From the NCBI GenBank assembly GCA_030220185.1, contig JASPKZ010004199.1, positions 1,707,501-1,771,500 on the forward strand: 64,000 nucleotides of DNA, read 5' to 3'. The notes below the pieces were generated by a model. It was not told the origin of the DNA, ran no database searches, and worked only from the letters and a program-made list of their open reading frames with translations. This document shows positions 11,035 to 21,303 of the stretch, piece by piece. The stretch comes from Diploptera punctata (lineage: Eukaryota; Arthropoda; Insecta; Blattodea; Blaberidae). A program made the translations under genes and the position numbers. The number at the start of each line of letters is the position of its first letter. Positions within the stretch are counted from its first letter, which is position 1.

Positions 11035-11193
11035 TCTGATATCTTAATATGCTGTTGATAGCATATATTTATAATCCGTACGTAAGGCTGTAAAATTGTA
11101 TGTTGTAGTCCATTTTTGTAAGAGCCTATTTTGATTTTTAGTGCCTATATTAATGATTTTAGTGCCTTTTTGCCTGCCTATTTTGAACTTTTT

Positions 11194-11434
11194 GGGTGGA
11201 TTTCTCAGCCGAAGTCTACACCACGACCGCGGTTTTCCGATTTTTTATTGTTTCCATAACACCTATAAAAATGACTGAAAATTCGCAGAAATTGTTATGA
11301 AACCACAGACATGATTCAGACATTTGTTTTAGGAATTAACAGCCATTGATTTTTCAGTTTTTAAGGTTGTTGTGGAAAGAAAAAAAATCGGAAAACCGCG
11401 GTCGTGGTTTAGACTTTGATTGAGAAATCCACCC
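11194..11434. mobile_element. Palindromic MITE nested in hAT-2
   Basis: Both ends read GGGTGGATTTCTCA inward, and the arms stay complementary for about 52 bases, including ACCACGACCGCGGTTTTCCG. The loop is about 138 bases. It sits between TTT trinucleotides, a possible 3-bp target duplication. No coding capacity. Confidence 0.85.
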
Positions 11435-11468
11435 TTTAAGTGCCTAACATCCGGACTCTAGTTGTAAC

Positions 11469-11700
11469 TCACCTCCCCTTGGTATTACGATTAGCCTCTT
11501 AGCAGAAAAAAATCGAAATTTAACTCATAAACAACGAGATAGAAAAAAATACACTCTTAAAATACGCTCAACTGAATATATTTTTTATGTAGATCATAAC
11601 CCACCTTAGGATCTTATGGTGTAAAAATAATTTGTGTGTTTCTGCCCTGGTGTTTTGCAATGTGTTTATAAGCAAGATTAATATACTATGGAGAATTATG
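11469..11700. other. AT-rich sequence, nothing recognised
   Basis: Short stretch with no motif seen. Confidence 0.3.
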
Positions 11701-11872
11701 ATAGTCAGATGGTGTTCGGAGATTATTTACGTCTTAAAATTTCCTGACATTTGCCTTAAGGTTAGGAAAAATCCCGAAAAAAAACTGATTCATGAAACAT
11801 ATCGCAACCGAGACTCGAACTCTGCCTCGCCGCATGACAAGGCAGCACGCTACCTTCAGACCACGGCGGTAA
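11701..11872 (-). mobile_element. SINE-1 head and linker, tail missing
   Basis: The minus-strand head ends at about 11872 with ACCGCCGTGGTCTGAAGG. The B-box region is diverged (GAGTTCGAGTCTCGG), and the linker matches the TGTAAGACAAATGTCAGG phrase poorly. No alpha or beta tail follows, so the copy is truncated and old. Confidence 0.75.
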
Positions 11873-11933
11873 GGTGCTTAGGCTAGTTCTTCGATCCCGA
11901 ATAAAGTTACCGGATCTACTTAATAAATAAGTG

Positions 11934-12106
11934 ACCCGCCTCATGGGTTAATGGTCAGCATTTCTGACTACAGTTCATGAGGTTCCATGTTTGATTCCCG
12001 GTCAAACCATAGGATTTTTTAAAAGCTATGGTTGCTGTGGTTACCCATGGTCTGGATTTAGGTTAAGTTTAGGTTGAGGACTCTCCTGGCGTTTATCATT
12101 TATCAC
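11934..12106 (+). mobile_element. SINE-2 left part, interrupted by hAT-3
   Basis: Head with CCTCATGGGTTAATGGTCAG and B box GTTTGATTCCCGGTCAAAC (about 11989-12007), then the start of tail beta up to CTCTCCTGGCGTTTATC. The remainder of the SINE resumes at 13507 after the hAT-3 insertion, with TTTATCAC duplicated on both sides. Confidence 0.9.
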
Positions 12107-12382
12107 TAGAGCCCGGATTTGTATGCGAAATGTATGTTTTGTTTTACGCATTAAAAAGTATGCGGAAATTATTTACGTGTTAAGTGGTCCCTTCACAGAT
12201 AATTTGAGCAGTATTTGATAATACGTAGAAATGCATATTCCGGGGGAAAATGCTTATTTTAGATTTTTAACGCATAAATGCACATTTTACTCGTAAATGT
12301 GGTATTAAATTATAATTTTTCCTTCAGCTAATTACTGGCCATTAATTAATCCTTTTTTAAATTAATAAAGTCTCTGCAATCC

Positions 12383-13045
12383 TTGGATATAAGCGTAACG
12401 TGTATATTTACATCTGTGTATATGGAAATATCAATTAACAAAACTAAAATTATGGCATTTCATGGGAAGGACCCCATACAAAGTAAAATCTGTCTCCAGA
12501 ATAAAATTTTAGAGAGATCTAATCAATTTAAATATCTTGGATATTATCTCTCTATCTGGGATGAAAAGGATATCCCTGAAAAAGTTACTAGTTATAATAA
12601 AAGTTTAGGAATTATTAATCAAGTTATGAAACCATCCATTGTACAAAAAAACACCAGATTACGTTTATATAACACTTTGGCTAGACCAGTGTTGACCTAT
12701 GGTAGTGAAGCATGGACACTAAAAAAAACAACATGAAAGCAGAATAACGGCTTGTGAAATGAGATTCATGCGCAGAACAGCGGGCTACACCAGATGGGAT
12801 CGGAAAAGGAACACCGATATCTTAAAAGAATTGAAGACTACGCCAATTTTGGAATATATTAAACAGTACCAACTAAATTGGAAACACCATCTTGAAAGAA
12901 TGAGTTCAAATCGGATCCCCAAAGCTGTTTATAATTATATACCAAGAGGACGAAGATCACTGGGCCGTCCTATGAAACGCTGGAGGGAAAAATTTTCTAT
13001 AGGATCATAACAGGCCTTGGCCTAATACTTGGAAGGAAGAAGAAG
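12383..13045 (+). mobile_element. LINE-B copy 2, RT thumb and C-terminus, nested in hAT-3
   Basis: The first frame (12383-12736) has NKTKIMAFHGKDPIQSK, the thumb region after the RT motif C, and a Tyr-Gly-Ser-Glu-Ala-Trp phrase near its end. A frameshift leads to MRFMRRTAGYTRWDRKRN (12759 on) and a closing GRRSLGRPMKRW. The family relation to 49168-50120 is plain but divergence is high. It ends near a GAAGAAGAAG tail at 13033-13045. It is nested in hAT-3, so it arrived after that transposon, or was carried by it. Confidence 0.85.
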
Positions 13046-13094
13046 TAAGAGGGGAATACCCGAGGGCCTTGAGAAATAATATTAAGGTATTGCT

Positions 13095-13279
13095 AAAATC
13101 ACATTTGATAAGCTTCGTGAAGCATTAAATAGAAATCCTGACAATAATATAATTTGTCAAATTAGCAAATTGCTCTCTGGTGATAGTGAAAAAACTGTAA
13201 CCGAAAGAAATTCACTGAATAAGAACTGCGGTGTTTTTCACATGCACCTGTGACATCATGTGATGTAGAAAGGACATTT
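13095..13279 (+). pseudogene. hAT transposase C-terminal dimerisation domain remnant
   Basis: A frame from 13095 reads KITFDKLREALNRNPDNNII and continues KLLSGDSEK before a stop at 13251. One frame over, 13244-13279 reads APVTSCDVERTF. That phrase is the hallmark of the hAT C-terminal (hATC) dimerisation domain in the insect BED-hAT group, where it normally ends the RNase-H fold and allows transposase multimers. Sequence downstream to the terminal repeat keeps only traces. It belongs with hAT-3, which it lies in. Confidence 0.8.
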
Positions 13280-13506
13280 TAATTCTATAAACCTTTCTCC
13301 GCTGATGGAGATTCATACAAAAAAAACTTCCTTATCTACTCTAACAGCCAGGAATAAGCTAAGATTACCCGCAAAGCAAATATTTTATTTTATTTTATTA
13401 CAATCTGTTTTTGCGTACTCGTATTTAGGGTGCATATTTTCTACATTTTTCATGCATATTTCTACGCATATTTAGTACTTTATTTTGCATACAAATCCGG
13501 GTTCTA

Positions 13507-13649
13507 TTTATCACTCATCATATCATCGGGGTACCGTAACTCCGCCTTCCAGATACCCCAACCTAAGAAACGGATCACAATTCCGCCAATGCCAGACGAT
13601 AAAGCTAGAAATGTCGTATAAGACAACTTAGCGGCATTGAAAAAAAAAT
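13507..13649 (+). mobile_element. SINE-2 right part (tail beta) after hAT-3
   Basis: Starts with the duplicated TTTATCAC and continues TCATCATATCATCGGGGT into the beta tail, ending GCATTGAAAAAAAAA. Joining with 11934-12106 gives one ordinary SINE-2 of about 310 bp. Confidence 0.9.
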
Positions 13650-14432
13650 AAGGAGAACATCATAATGTTACTTCTTATTGTATTTTCATAAAATTTACCG
13701 GATTCTTTTTAGTAGGTTGAGTAGCTCTAGAATCAGTCTGGACACGAATAAGCGAAGACCAACTAGTAGCCACTCGGGTTTGAACCTGGACCGTCTAGCT
13801 CTCAGTCTTGAAGGGACATAATAACTCACGCACAAGTTTATTTCACATATGAGTGGATTTGATTGCTGTGTCATATTACAATTGAACTTTGTCTCAGATA
13901 CACAGGAGACCGTCTATTCAAACATGAGGATATACTTGTAACCAAATACAGAACATTACTTGTTAACATGGAAACAAAGCAACTGCTGCTCTCTGGAATT
14001 TATGATCGCCTGAAGACCGACCTCGGAATTTTAAACCGAATCGATAGAATAATATTTCAGACTGGGTTTTCATTAAGTTTCTATAAATAGAATTCCTGGC
14101 ACATTCCAACATCGCACAAAATCCATTATTCCCGCTTCTTTCCCGCGAAATTCTGCGGCTTTTCAGCTCCCGTTATTAAAACAGTAATTTCCAGCACGTT
14201 GCAAACCGCACAACTGTGCTATCATACAAATTACACAATGGTTACAACAATCAGAAAACTATCAGTAAAAGTATTCGATAGTTATAAACTCAGATAACTA
14301 TCATAAAAATGCACAATGGTTTAAAATTTTGTCAGAAATTTAAAGAAAACTTTCAGAAAAAAGTATGTATGTATAAAGTAATCACAGAACTATCAGAGAA
14401 AATACAAAATTAGGAGATTCTTTACAATATAT
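13650..14432. other. Sequence without recognised gene; weak tRNA-like B box
   Basis: On the minus strand at 13740-13815 there is GGTTCAAACCCGAGTGG, a B-box-like string with flanks recalling SINE-4, but no tail is seen. Otherwise nothing recognised. Confidence 0.3.
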
Positions 14433-14948
14433 GACGCAAACATTTTTTCCAGGTTCCAATCGTACACCATGCGCATGCGCCAACAAACGCGAAGCAGTTA
14501 CATTATGGAATCACGGGATACAGCCAACATATACACGATATTTAATGAACCTAAAAGCTAACATAACGCAATATAAGTACTCTAACCTAGGAAAGACCGA
14601 CCTAAAAGCTAACCTAACGCAATTTAAGCACTCTAACCTGTGAAAGAATGCAACTCCCAAAAATAAATAGTAAGTTCTGAAATTCTGAAATATATGTGTA
14701 CAGCTAATTAGTACATACTCTTTGTTGGCTAAACAAGAACAGTCTTTGTTGTATAGAATATTCGTTAAAATGAATATGGCTGCCACGTCTTCATACTACG
14801 TATGTATAAATATCATCGAAAAATATTGAAATAATCGTTTAAAAATGTAAAGATCGTTGTAAATGGTGGGAAATAATTTGGAAATTAAAATCCTAAGAAT
14901 ACAATTTGACGGAGTTTATGAAGGAATTAAAAAAGTCGCGTCACAGGT
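14433..14948 (+). repeat. M2 dispersed repeat, copy 1
   Basis: About 515 bp, alignable with 20808-21303. It begins CCATGCGCATGCGCCAA (near 14468), includes two tandem units of about 50 bp with AAAAGCTAACCTAACGCAAT (14548-14645), and ends GGAATTAAAAAAGTCGCGTC. No coding capacity or tRNA boxes. The class is unknown. Confidence 0.8.
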
Positions 14949-15404
14949 GGTAAAGAATAGCCCATAATTGTCACAACAATCCCAATACAATCAAACAAAT
15001 TACACAGTGTTCGTAACGATCACATACAACAATACAATGTCTTTTACTGATATAAATGAGATGTTATTGCATCTTTTCTAAAGTCTTCCTAGATATATTT
15101 TCCCTTCGAAAAGTTAGTGCATCTTTTCTTTGAGTTTGAAGATGGTTTATACCTCGCGCACTGTAAATTTGCGGGTGGGGACCATTACTTTTTGTCGTCT
15201 TATAGCCTAAGGCCTTCCTCTCACTCAACATTCCAACCCTAATACAGACCTGAAAGAAAACGCTGTATCTATTGTTTTTGTATCAGTTTTGAGATAGTTC
15301 CTGTCGTGTGCTACTTGCGATAATAACTTTGCAGTAAGTTATAAGTTTAGCTTTACTATTCCCGAACATCTCTTGGCCATCATATTCACCTTATTATATT
15401 AAGT
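14949..15404. other. Nothing recognised
   Basis: No coding similarity or repeat boundary seen. Confidence 0.3.
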
Positions 15405-15712
15405 TGGCCGCGGTGGACTAGTGGTTATGCTCCTCACCTCTGCTTCCGAGGGTCGCGGGTTGAAACCCGGCCGAGGTCGATGGATTTTTTTAGGACGGAA
15501 AAATCCAAGGAGCAAGTCCTCCGGGTGGGGCTTTACGCTGTGAGTCCCGAGTCTGAAGATTTTCAGGCTCGTAAAAGAACCTCAAGTTTGAATAAAAGAG
15601 GCCCCCAAGCAAAATTTACCGATCTCAACGTCCTAGAAATACCTCAGTTGCCTGTTAGATGTCTCTTTGGGTCGGTCATGCCATTCATGATGTCTCTGAG
15701 CAAATAAGGTAA
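15405..15712 (+). mobile_element. SINE-4, plus orientation, well preserved
   Basis: The tRNA-like head has A box TGGACTAGTGGTTATGC (15414-15430) and B box GGGTTGAAACCC (15458-15469). The body contains CCAAGGAGCAAGTCCTCCGG and TGAAGATTTTCAGGCTCG, and the end has CCTCAGTTGCCTGTTAGATG. This is the reference copy for the family. Confidence 0.9.
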
Positions 15713-15854
15713 CTAAAATTAACTTGGTCTAGTAACTCCTGACAAAGCAGAGGCTATGGATCAACAATTGGCTACGCCATTATAAATAGATAAATACATA
15801 GCTAGATAGATAGATATAGATATTAAGTTTATGATGGTAATGATGCGCTGAAAG

Positions 15855-15990
15855 AGTCCTTAATCTTAATCACCCATCATGTCATTGGGGCAGCGTAACC
15901 CAGCGTTCCGGCGCCCCAGTCTTAGAAGTAGGTTATAATACGCCAATGCCAGGAGAGAATGCCAGAAATGTCGAAATGACAAACTCCGAA
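15855..15990 (+). mobile_element. Tail beta alone (5'-truncated SINE)
   Basis: Begins around AATCACCCATCATGTCATTG and runs through GCCAATGCCAGGAGAGAATG to TCGAAATGACAAACT. There is no tRNA-like head upstream; it is preceded by a short GATA-type simple repeat (15783-15825). Confidence 0.8.
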
Positions 15991-17234
15991 GTACAAATTC
16001 AAATTTTAAATGACTCGTCAATAACATAAATTAGTCCATATTTTTAAGTCAATAGTACAAATTCACCTCTTTTCCCAAGTACAACAATCAAATAACGGAC
16101 CCGACAATTTAGAGTGCGAGTTATACTCCGTTGATTTCAACTTTATCATTAATATTATTTATGAATTTCAAGTTCAATACTTGTTTGCTTTCATTTCATG
16201 TTCATTGAATCAAATCTATATGACAGTTAGTGAAATAATAACATAGACAAGTTGCTTACAAATGGCACGGGCCGTCATAATTTAAAACAGGTATCTATAT
16301 AGGGCCTATAAATAGGTAAAAAGCAAATATTTCAGTACCTTTTTATACTCTGTTTGTTCAACCGATTTTCTTTTTCCTTTTTGTTTTAGTAGCTATTGAC
16401 GAACTTCAGTACAACCAATAATTTTGTTCCACTTTCGACAGAGTCGTAATACGATTGACAGTGAAGAATTAACGGGAACTGCAATAAATAAAATAATTTT
16501 GATTCTAGGAGTTAATTAAACATTTTCTGGGACAATACTTCCATTTCAATTTGTAGAGAACATAGTTCCCAGTATTCATTTGCTATGACCATATAACAAA
16601 TCACAAGGTCAAACTTTTGATAAAATTGGTGTATTATTGCGACGTCCAGTGTTTTCGTGTGGACAATTATTATTTATGTTGCTGCAAATATAGTTCGTTC
16701 ATTTGATAGTTTGAAATGTTATATTTATAATGACAATGGTCAAGGCAACTTAATAATATAATTTTTACAAAGAACATTGTTTATAGAGAAGTTTTACTTA
16801 CAAAGTTATTTATATTGCATTGAAATTTCAAATTACAATTTATTTTTTCATTACTTTGTGGTTTTAATTAATTTTTTTCAATTTTTATTAATTTCAATAA
16901 TATAACATACACAAATCAAATTTGTAATTAATTATTTCTGAATGAGTCCATTTTTCTATTATTAATAACTAATTTTAAATTGTTCAAGCTTGATTTTAAA
17001 CGACATTTAAATTTTGTTTCATACCATTAAATGTTTTATTTTTCATTTAAATATAATGGTACTGAAATATCTTGTATGTATTGAGACTCTGCGGATTCTT
17101 GAATTACTCAAATGGTATAAATGTAGTCAAAAGAAGGTAAAAGTACAAACAAAGCCGTTAAGATCTAAAGAAAGGATAAAAAGGGCCAATAAGCAAACAA
17201 AGTTGAAAAAGGACAAATAAAACCCATTATATTC
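15991..17234. other. Long AT-rich stretch, nothing recognised
   Basis: No coding similarity, tRNA boxes or shared repeats noticed in about 1.2 kb. Best candidate in the first third of the window for single-copy sequence. Confidence 0.35.
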
Positions 17235-18165
17235 TAGCCAACAATGACTCAATAACCCTAATGACTGCAACGAACAATTAGTTAGGGAATTAAAAATAGG
17301 ACGAGATGAAACATTGAATGCATTATGTTTTGCAGATGGTGTATTAATTTTTGACAGATAAGACAGGCTACGAAAATCAGTCTTTCAATTAAATAATATA
17401 CGTAAGAAATATAATATGATAATTTCAAAATTAAAAACTAAAGTAATGGCGTTCCATGGAAAGTACACAGTAAGAACAAAAATAGTAATGTAAGATAAAA
17501 TGTTGGAACATGTTATACACTTCCAGTATTTGGGCTGCGATATAACTTATGAAGATGAACAAGATATAAATAAGAAAATGCAGAAATGTCAACATATTTG
17601 AGGAACAATCAGACAAACATTGAGAAATAAAGTAAGAAAGGATACGCAGCTAAGATTTTACTCAACGTTGGCACTAACAGTGGCGATGTATAGAAGTCAG
17701 GCCTGGGTTCTGAGGGAAAAAAAGAGTAAAATTCAGGCAGCAGAAATGAGATTCATACGGGCTGTGAAAGGTTGTACAACAGAAAAAAATATTAGAAATG
17801 AGAATATTAGAGAGGAACTAAAAGTAATATTTTCTTATAGACAACATGGGCAGATTTATTCTGGTCTTTATTCTTGTTCTTTAGGATATACCCGTGAATA
17901 TGTATTATTATTTTTACACTGATTTCCTTTAAATCTCTTGATTGTAAAGGAAATCAACCACTTCTTCAAGAAATAGGAGAACACAGGAACAATTGAATAG
18001 AACATCTGCAAACAATGGTACAGGTTAGGATACCAAAGATGGCACTTATATAATTCTGGAGGACGAAGATCGGTAGGAAGACCAAGAAAGCGCTGGGCTG
18101 AACAGATGTGAGATTGGAACTGGCAAAGACCTAATCTGTGAAGGATGATGATGACAATTGATGCA
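17235..18165 (+). mobile_element. LINE-B copy 3, decayed RT C-terminal half
   Basis: Several stops interrupt the frame. Recognisable pieces are FADG-like sequence near 17330 (motif C degraded), MAFHGKYTVRTKIVM near 17445, a YLGCDITYEDEQD phrase near 17530, MRNKVRKDTQLRFYSTLALT at 17620 and MRFIRAVKGCTTEK near 17745. The closing GGRRSVGRPRKRWAEQM lies at 18058-18110. It ends in GGATGATGATGAC, the (GAT)n tail. The copy contains an unrelated 80-100 base segment near 17850-17960 in place of the usual linker, so it was rearranged. Confidence 0.8.
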
Positions 18166-18184
18166 AAACGAATGTATATATATG

Positions 18185-18752
18185 GGGGCACGCCGTAGCG
18201 TAGTGGTTAAGGCACTGAGCTACAAGCCGGAGGGTCGAGGGTTCAAGTCCCGTTGGGGTCAGGATTTTTAAACTGACCCAAACCCTCTGGCGGCACTATG
18301 GCCCTGGGGTCGACTCAACCTCTAACGGAAATGAGTACCAGACGCTTGTTCTGGGGTAAAGGCGGCCGTCACGCAGGGCTGACAACCCGGCTGACATAAA
18401 TGCTGATTGTCTAGAAAAAGTGGGAGCCTTAACCTCATACTACCCCAAGGGCCTCCTGAGGCCGTAGCGTAGTGGTTAAGGCACTGAGCTACAAGCCGGA
18501 GGGTCGAGGGTTCAAGTCCCGTTGGGGTCAGGATTTTTAAACTGACCCAAACCCTCTGGCGGCACTATGGCCCTGGGGTCGACTCAACCTCTAACGGAAA
18601 TGAGTACCAGACGCTTGTTCTGGGGTAAAGGCGGCCGTCACGCAGGGCTGACAACCCGGCTGACATAAGTGCTGATTGTCTAGAAAAAGTGGGAGCCTTA
18701 ACCTCATACTACCCCAAGGGCCTCCTGAGGCCTGTAGTGGGATCACTTTACT
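18185..18752 (+). mobile_element. SINE-3 tandem dimer
   Basis: Two nearly identical SINE-3 units. The first starts GGGGCACGCCGTAGCGTAG at 18185; the second starts GCCGTAGCGTAG at 18461, a period of 269 bases. The junction is at the shared GCC of GAGGCC and GCCGTAG, so the first unit lost about 25 bases of 3' end. I noticed one difference between the units (ACATAAATGC versus ACATAAGTGC). Each has A box TAGTGGTTAAGGCA and B box GGGTTCAAGTCCC. Only the second keeps the true 3' end, GTAGTGGGATCACTTTAC, followed by (TA)n. Confidence 0.93.

Positions 18753-18783
<31 letters not shown>
18753..18783. repeat. (TA)n microsatellite
   Basis: Directly follows the 3' end of the SINE-3 dimer. Confidence 0.9.
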
Positions 18784-18785
<2 letters not shown>

Positions 18786-19017
18786 TATGATGGGCCTCGT
18801 CTTCAGACATCAATTAATTTTTTTCCCTCAACTTCCAAGCCCTAAACATCATCATCTCTCAATCGCTACCTGCCGGTTGTTAAGGCCACTCTGAAGCAAT
18901 TCCCCTTCTTTGTCGACTATATAATGTATCTAACAGCACACTCAGTTCATGTAAACACGGTTTGCAATGATAGATTCGTTGTCCAAACGTTGACGACATA
19001 CCGTTTTATACTAACAT

Positions 19018-19031
19018 GTTGCCATGGAAAC
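19018..19031 (+). promoter_or_regulatory. X-box-like (RFX-type) motif
   Basis: GTTGCCATGGAAAC is a near-consensus RFX site. No adjacent gene seen; function unproven. Confidence 0.3.
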
Positions 19032-19444
19032 TCTAAGCTAAGCTCACTTAAGCCACTTGCGCTAGTGTTTTGTTTTCTTTTAGTTAAACTGAGCGTCACT
19101 TGTTTTTTCATTTCGCGAGAAAACAGTGGAAAGCTGTTATTGTAACTGCAAAACTCGATTCCAGAGGGCTCTGCTAGTACTTATGTGTTGGAGAGAAGTT
19201 GTCAACATTAATTTTAGTTACGTAACTTATTCTAATGTTACGTTCTCCAATTTATTCACTCCGCGCTTTCAAAATTTATGTGCTTTTTAAAAAAACATGT
19301 GATATTACAGTTGGTTCTTTGTTAATTGAAATATTTTGTTAAACAGACCGCATACGTCAATAGGAAATATTTTAAAAATTACACCGAAAAATAAATTATT
19401 CTTTTCCGTGTAAATGTTACTAATACATAGAATATTTTACATAG

Positions 19445-19520
19445 ATATTTAATTATTTCATAGAATATTTTAATTATTCCAAATATTTAATTATTTCATA
19501 GAATATTTTAATTATTCCAA
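19445..19520 (+). repeat. Two tandem 38-bp units
   Basis: ATATTTAATTATTTCATAG followed by AATATTTTAATTATTCCAA occurs twice with a period of 38 and no visible difference. Confidence 0.9.
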
Positions 19521-19970
19521 ATAAAAACAGTTGTTGAAATAAAGCACTTAGACATATTATATTTCAGGACAGAGTTTTGATTATGGCAGAACAAAGTTTT
19601 CAAGGCTAACTGTAAAATCTCTGTATTTAGACTAATGGAATGTAGTACAGTTAGGGTAGCTGTAGGTCAGAAGTTTAGTATATAAACCTTGAAAAGATGG
19701 GACTCGGTCTGTCTGTGTAAGAGTAGCTGATGGGTAAGTCTACATACTATTTTTCGTAATCAATTCGCTAGGAACAGTTAGAAATGTAGTCAAGTATTTT
19801 GAATAGTCCAATATTATATGTCTAAGTGTAGGAATTATCAGATAATTATTAAAATGTAAATTAGGGTAGATTTATAAACCCCCATCTCCCTCTCTCACAT
19901 CCCAAGAAAGTTAGAAGGTTTTCTTAATATAAGCTTAGATTAATTATTTAGGGTTAGAATACTTAGGGTT

Positions 19971-20278
19971 GGGGGCACGCCGTAGCGTAGTGGTTAAGGC
20001 ACTGGGCTACAAGCCGGAGGGTCGAGGGTTCAAGTCCCGTTGGGGTCAGGATTTTTAAACTGACCCAAACCCTCTGGCGGCACTATGGCCCTGGGGTCGA
20101 CTCAGCCTCTAACGGAAATGAGTACCAGACGCTTGTTCTGGGGTAAAGGCGGCCGTCACGCAGGGCTGACAACCCGGCTGACATCAAGTGCCGATTGTCT
20201 AGAAAAAGTGGGAGCCTTAACCTCCTACTACCCCAAAGGCCTCCTGAGGCCTGTTGTGGGATCACTTTACCTTTTTTT
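19971..20278 (+). mobile_element. SINE-3 with perfect 11-bp TSD
   Basis: Full-length SINE-3 of about 308 bp ending CTTTACCTTTTTTT. The 11-mer TACTTAGGGTT occurs at 19960-19970 and at 20279-20289. Head boxes are as in the 18.2-kb copies. The perfect TSD and high similarity to the dimer suggest recent retroposition. Confidence 0.95.
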
Positions 20279-20289
20279 TACTTAGGGTT

Positions 20290-20807
20290 ATTGTAATCAT
20301 TATTCTCTAGAAATAAAATAGATAGAAATAAGAATCAATTTATTTATGTTCGAAAACACGTATGCCTTTATAACTAATACATCCACATACTAACGCTCGG
20401 CTAGAACCTCATGCTACCTAAATTCCAAGTCCCGAAGGTCCTTTAAGCCCTAGTTAAACATACAGTCTGTAATAGTAAATTTCATTTTTAAATCCCGTTA
20501 TATTCGTATGGAAGTTCCATTTGTAATTAGAATGTCTAATTTTAGTCACTGATTTGGCTGTTCTGATGAGACATTTGACATTTTAGTTTGAAACTCTACA
20601 TACACTATCAGTAACGTTGTATGTGTAATCAATAATCATGTGCATGTTAGATGTCCTCTGTTTTATTTTCCTGGACAGATAACAGCTACAGAGCATTCGG
20701 GCGAGTTTGTTACATACTTTGAGGTGTGAGAGGTGATGCCTAATGAAACAACGTTTGCTTATAAACCCAAATCCGGACAAGCTTAAATGCAAAACTGTGA
20801 AACACTT
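20290..20807. other. Nothing recognised
   Basis: AT-rich, no shared repeats or coding similarity noticed. Confidence 0.3.
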
Positions 20808-21303
20808 ACAACATCTGACGCGAAAAATATTTCTAAGTTCCAATCATACACCATGCGCATGCGCCAAAAAACGCGAAGCGGTTAACATTATGGAATCAAG
20901 GGATGCAGCCAACATATACACGATATTTAACGAACCTAAAAGCTAACCTAACGCAATTTAAATACTCTAACCTGTGAAAGACCAACCTAAAAGCTAACCT
21001 AACGCAATTTAAGCACTCTAACATTTGAAAAAAAATGGAACGCCCAAAAATAAATAGTAAGTTCTGAAATTCTGAAGTATCTGTGTACAGTTAATTAGTA
21101 CATAATCTATGTTGTCTGCATTGGAGCACGTCTTTGTTGTTGCACAGTTGCATAGAATATTCGTTAAAATCAATATGACTGCCAGTTAAATATCATAGCA
21201 AAACATATTGAAATAATCGTTAGGAAAAAATGTAAAACCCATTGTAAATGGTGGACAATTTGACGGGGGTTTATGAAGGAATTAAAAAAGTCGCGTCACA
21301 GAA
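20808..21303 (+). repeat. M2 dispersed repeat, copy 2
   Basis: Collinear with 14433-14948, including CCATGCGCATGCGCCAA near 20853, the doubled AAAAGCTAACCTAACGCAAT unit near 20938-21025, and the end GGAATTAAAAAAGTCGCGTC. It has several indels relative to copy 1. Confidence 0.8.

Larger units (their letters stand above)
9608..11460 (+). mobile_element. hAT-2, hAT element with decayed transposase start
   Basis: The left end TACAGGCCGGATGTTAGG and the complement of the right end TAGAGTCCGGATGTTAGG agree at 16 of 18 positions. The flanking 8-mers GTTATAAG (9600-9607) and GTTGTAAC (11461-11468) match at 6 of 8, as expected for an old hAT target duplication. The interior holds a BED-type zinc finger coding remnant at 10823-11034 and many copies of the phrase TGCCTATTT near both ends, resembling hAT subterminal repeats. 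A palindromic MITE (11194-11434) sits just inside the right end. No intact transposase remains. Confidence 0.85.
12107..13506. mobile_element. hAT-3, hAT element inserted in SINE-2, perfect TSD
   Basis: The left end TAGAGCCCGGATTTGTATGC and the complement of the right end TAGAACCCGGATTTGTATGC differ at one of 20 positions. The 8-mer TTTATCAC is present at 12099-12106 and again at 13507-13514. Subterminal ATGCATATT-type repeats occur on both sides. The interior contains LINE-B sequence (12383-13045) and a hAT transposase C-terminal remnant (13095-13279), so this was once a coding element later disrupted by a LINE. Confidence 0.93.
18784..19959. other. Sequence without recognised gene; X-box-like site and local tandem repeat
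   Basis: Contains GTTGCCATGGAAAC at 19018-19031 and two tandem units of 38 bases at 19445-19520. Two short open frames (18676-18894 and 18924-19145) show no known motif. Confidence 0.35.

Noticed and set aside
13740..13815. Another tRNA-derived SINE on the minus strand
   Set aside because: Only a B-box-like string is convincing; no A box at proper spacing and no second copy.
18185..18560. Functional tRNA genes from perfect A and B boxes
   Set aside because: The tRNA-like parts lack complete acceptor pairing, continue into SINE bodies and repeat in families, so they are SINE heads.
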